This document shows positions 61,076-64,000 of a stretch of 64,000 nt of DNA, one piece after another. The stretch is from Prorocentrum cordatum. Lineage: Eukaryota; Sar; Dinophyceae; Prorocentrales; Prorocentraceae. The position numbers and the translations under genes were made by a program. The notes beneath the pieces are model-generated. The model ran no database searches. It was not told the DNA's origin and was given only the letters and a program-made list of their open reading frames with translations. Location: NCBI GenBank assembly GCA_963575745.1, contig CAUYUJ010014556.1:210001-274000 (forward strand), read 5' to 3'. The first letter of the stretch is position 1. Each line of letters opens with the position of its first letter.

Positions 61076-62130
61076 CGCCGCCCTCCTCCTCATCCAGCTC
61101 TTTCCGCTCTTCCTCTCCTTCTCCCTCTTCCCGCTCCCACTCCCTTGCTCCTTCTCCTCCTTCTCCTCCTCCTCGACCTCTTCGACCTCCTTGTCCGTTT
61201 CGTTCTTCTTGGCCTGCTCGCTCTCATCGTCCGCCTCGTCGCCGTGGTCCTCTCTCCTCCTCCCCTTCCTTACCCCTTCCTTCGTCGTCGCCTCGTCGCC
61301 TCGTCGCCTCGTCACCTCGTCGCCGTCGCCGTCGCTGTCGCTGTCGCCGACGTCGTCACCGTCGTCGTCGCCTTGTCACCTTGTCGCCTTGTCGCCTTGT
61401 CGCCTTGTCGCCTTGTCGCCTTGTCGCCTTGTCGCTGTCGACATCGTCGACGTCGTCGTCGTCGTCGCTGTCGTCGCTGTCGTCGCTGGGGTGGCTCCCA
61501 GGCGCCAGGCCGCCGGCAGCCTTGCCCAGGGCGCAGCCGGGCGCCCGCCCAGCGAGCTCACGCCGCAGCGCGAGCAGGCGTAGGACCTCGGGATTAGGGG
61601 AGGAGCGTACCCCTGCCCGCCGTCGCTCTCCTCGCCCTGCTCCTCCTCCTCATCCTGCTGCAACTCCTCCTCTTCCTACCTCCCCTTCCTGCCTTCCCTC
61701 CTTCGTACAGTCCGTTCTTGCTTCCCCTTTCCCTCCTATTCCTCAACCCTTTCTCATTCTCACCCTCTCCCGCGTCCTCCTCGTCCTTCGTCCTCTTCCT
61801 GTCCCCTCCTTTGTTGCCCCCATGACCCTCCTTGCCTCTTCGCCCTCCTGCAAACTGTCGTCGTCCTCCTCGTCCTCGTCTTCGCCGTAGTCGTTGTCCT
61901 CCTCCTCCTCCTTCTCCTCCTCCTTTTCCTGCTGCTCGCCTCGCCCCCCCCTCCCTCCCTTCCTCCTCCCTCCTCCTCCTCCTCCTCCCTTGTCCTCCTC
62001 CCTGCTCCTCCTCCCCCTGCTGCCTCCTCCGTCTTCTCTCCCAACTCCCTTCATCCTCCTCCTCCTCATCATCATCGTCATCCTCCCTCCTTCTCCTCCT
62101 CCTCCTGCTTCGCCTCCTCTTTTTTTTGCG
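61076..62130. repeat. Second long pyrimidine tract with CGTCGCCTTGTCGC repeats
   Basis: CTC/TCC-rich on the plus strand at 61,076-61,270 and 61,620-62,130. Between them are 'gtcgccttgtcgcc' repeats (about eight units at 61,370-61,435) and 'gtcgtcgtcgtcg' (61,445-61,490). Ser/Pro/Leu frames (plus) and Glu/Arg/Lys frames (minus) are artefacts. Confidence 0.9.
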
Positions 62131-62600
62131 TTAAGCAAACTTCAGGTGATAACCTGTGGCGTTCGTGAACTAGCACGAGAGGAAAAAACATTAGTCCGAC
62201 TCGGGACAGTCAGTACCTGGCGAGCGCCGCAAGAACAGCAGTAATAATAGGGCGGCGGCGAGTGTAGAAGACAGAGTCGGCGTCCGCCATGTGCAAGAGG
62301 ACAGCGTACCTTAAAGATGAGAGTCCCCAACACCTACGTCTAATAATGCTAAGCCCCATAAGATTCAATAGTGCGCGCTGCCTCCTATCACTGATAAACA
62401 GCAGGAGCAAGTAGCAAGAGCTGACTACTGACTGTAGGCTGGCCTTGTGGGCTGAGCTGTACGAAGAGCAGCTACTTTAGTGCGATACCGGAAGAAAGCA
62501 AGTTACACTACCAGTACCACCACCACCACCTCATCCATCATCAAGAATGCCATCTTTTTTCCCGAATGTGTGGCACCTTGGCAGGCTGCAGCTGCGAGAG
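62131..62600. other. Mixed spacer, no gene seen
   Basis: AT-richer sequence than its surroundings, with a CAC/CCA triplet stretch at 62,510-62,535. Nothing supported. Confidence 0.35.
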
Positions 62601-63000
62601 ATAAAAGCATGGCTGTAGCAATCATTGGGTTGCCGCCCAAAATTTTGGCGGACCCCGAACCGTGTTAAATAGCAGTTCGTGGGATGCTGCCCTTGCTGGT
62701 TAGTAAAAAAGGTACGGCCAACAAACAGATAGGGACGGGCATGTGTGACTGGTGTTTGCTGCAGTGTAGTGGCAGCTGGTGCTCGGGCTTCTCATATGGG
62801 CAGAATGCTTATATGTATGGAATGGAAACTAAACAAGCACGTCTGCCCTCTTTGTTGTGCATATCCTCCGCCACCCCCCCAATCCTCCCCCACTCCCACC
62901 GAGCCCCATCTTGGTAGCAATTCTTGGGATGCTACCCGTACTGTGTAGTGTTTTATCACAGAGAGGTGCAGGATACGCCATTGAAGGCTCGTGTTGTACA
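62601..63000 (-). repeat. 'CAGCAACCC' repeat family, inverted diverged copies
   Basis: 'gtgggatgctgcccttgctg' (62,680) and 'agcaattcttgggatgctac' (62,917) are reverse-complement relatives of 'gcagcaacccaagaactgc' at 51.6 and 52.0 kb, about 240 bp apart. Confidence 0.55.
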
Positions 63001-63670
63001 ATGGTCCCTCTTTGCTAACCCTAGGCCCGCTCTTTTAGCCAACAATCGGCCCGCTCTTCGGTTCCTAGGTGGAGGGGCCACCGTCACCGTATTTATGTCA
63101 GGGGTATGGGGGGCAGGCCAAAAAGAACGAGGTGAGAAAGTAGGCCGGGCATGCTGCAACGGTCTCCTGCGCAAGCTGGCCTGTAGATTTAGGCCCATGA
63201 AAAAGTGTGAGCCAAGCATAGCTTACTACGGTGTCCGTAAATAGCATAAAACCTGCAGACATAAGGCTTGGATAGTGTCTAGGATATAGCGCTGCTTGTC
63301 GAACAAAAACAAGCCTGAGCTGCGGTGAAAAAGTGGGCCTCCTCCTCCACCTCATTCCCCCCGCGTGCTACTAGTGAAGAGAGGACGATAGGTGATGCAA
63401 TGACACAGAACAAAAATCGGATACGGGGATGGAGGGAGCGTCTTGCCCGGCCCTTCAGCAAGCAGCAACGACCCAGGAGAAGGAGGGGAAGGAGAGGCCG
63501 ATGGCCCAGCGGAGCGGGGAAGGCGAGAGGAGCGGGGAGGGGCGAACGACGGCAGGATGGGCCAAGACAGGGCAAGAGATGGGTAGGCCATGGTGAAAAG
63601 ATAAACGGCGCCACCGCGTTGTATTAAATGGAGGTCGAGACAACAAAATATACGCGATACCCACGTGATG
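63001..63670. other. Spacer, no gene seen
   Basis: 'gcccgctcttttagccaaca' / 'gcccgctcttcggttcc' form a short repeat (63,028-63,070). The rest is mixed sequence with a purine-rich stretch at 63,430-63,560. No convincing frame. Confidence 0.35.
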
Positions 63671-63673
63671 TGT

Positions 63674-64000
63674 CTAGGTCACTGGTGCCATTCTCGTAGC
63701 GGATTTGAAGTCAAAATCCGACTCGTCCGCGCATGGATCCTGGATGTACTGTAAAACAAAGATTCCGTTCGCAATCAGAGAGGACACGCGCGTATCGTAG
63801 ACGCGCCCAATGGCAAGCACAACTATGTAGCCATGCCCAGCGGCGGCCGTGACGAAGACGTCACGGACTGCGGAAAGAATCTGGCCGTGCGTGGCGCCGC
63901 GCTCGGCTCCGTTCGTATCCGTGTTTTCCAAAGTGGGAAGCTGTCGCGAACGAGTCCAATTAGTTCGTCGTGTACATCAGCAGCGGGATCGGGATACTTT
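63674..64000 (-). pseudogene. Partial unrecognised gene at the window edge
   Basis: The minus-strand frame ending at a TAG (63,674-63,676) reads 'GATHGQILSAVRDVFVTAAA', 'GHGYIVVLAIGRVYDTRVSS', 'LIANGIFVLQYIQD' and ends 'FDFKSATRMAPVT': a soluble alpha/beta-like protein end. Upstream, from the window edge, a different frame reads 'YPDPAADVHDELIGLVRDSF' then 'PLWKTR'. The two probably belong together, with a frameshift or an unseen intron near 63,930. The 5' part lies outside the window. Family not recognised. Confidence 0.5.

Overview
The window looks like nuclear DNA of a dinoflagellate, most like a Prorocentrum- or Symbiodiniaceae-type genome. This rests on two Ty1/copia elements of the divergent type common in dinoflagellates, on long CCAAGA-NGGCC satellite tracts, on extreme simple-sequence content, and on the lack of any dense gene layout. 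The species is inference; no rRNA, tRNA or spliced-leader gene was recognised. Nearly everything is repeat or decayed mobile DNA. Few reading frames look like protein, and almost all of those are broken.

Layout. 1-4.9 kb: AGT microsatellite, poorly characterised GC-rich DNA, short tandem repeats, and a long pyrimidine tract. 4.93-12.56 kb: a satellite of ~390-bp units made of CCAAGAGGCC-like blocks, broken by copies of a ~155-bp two-hairpin module (seven copies in the window, one at 3.1 kb). 12.6-13.76 kb: G-run minisatellite. 14.57-15.79 kb (inverted) and 17.75-21.03 kb (direct, tandem ~1.38-kb units): a composite repeat with a 14-bp-period minisatellite and a recurring frame for a small hydrophobic protein. 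16.37-17.12 kb: 79-bp minisatellite.

21.09-28.03 kb: minus-strand Ty1/copia element 1 (two LTRs, primer-binding site, polypurine tract, gag-protease-integrase-PPC domain-RT-RNase H, several frameshifts and stops). 28.6-29.3 kb: GC-rich tandem repeat. 29.6-31.9 kb: broken minus-strand gene pieces with CxxC motifs. 32.29-33.2 kb: the ~386-bp satellite in opposite orientation. 34.28-43.03 kb: a CAGCCT satellite split by plus-strand Ty1/copia element 2 (35,183-42,868), with ~220-bp LTRs and a matching AGCCT target duplication. Its integrase and RT catalytic residues are lost.

43.0-53.5 kb: minisatellites, a hairpin repeat, a broken proline/threonine-rich gene, a minus-strand gene with ~60-residue W/Y repeats, and an ~822-bp tandem duplication. 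53.6-57.14 kb is the most gene-like stretch: a broken coiled-coil gene with a possible 28-nt intron, an acidic ORF, and a decayed Merlin/IS1595-like transposase whose third catalytic position is a stop codon. 57.2-62.1 kb: dispersed repeats, GAG/GAT purine tracts, another satellite block and a pyrimidine tract. The right edge (63.67-64 kb, minus) holds part of an unrecognised gene.

The genes do not form a pathway. The best candidates for something undescribed are the 14-bp minisatellite plus hydrophobic-ORF composite, the two-hairpin module in the satellite, and the PPC domain carried at different places in the two copia elements.
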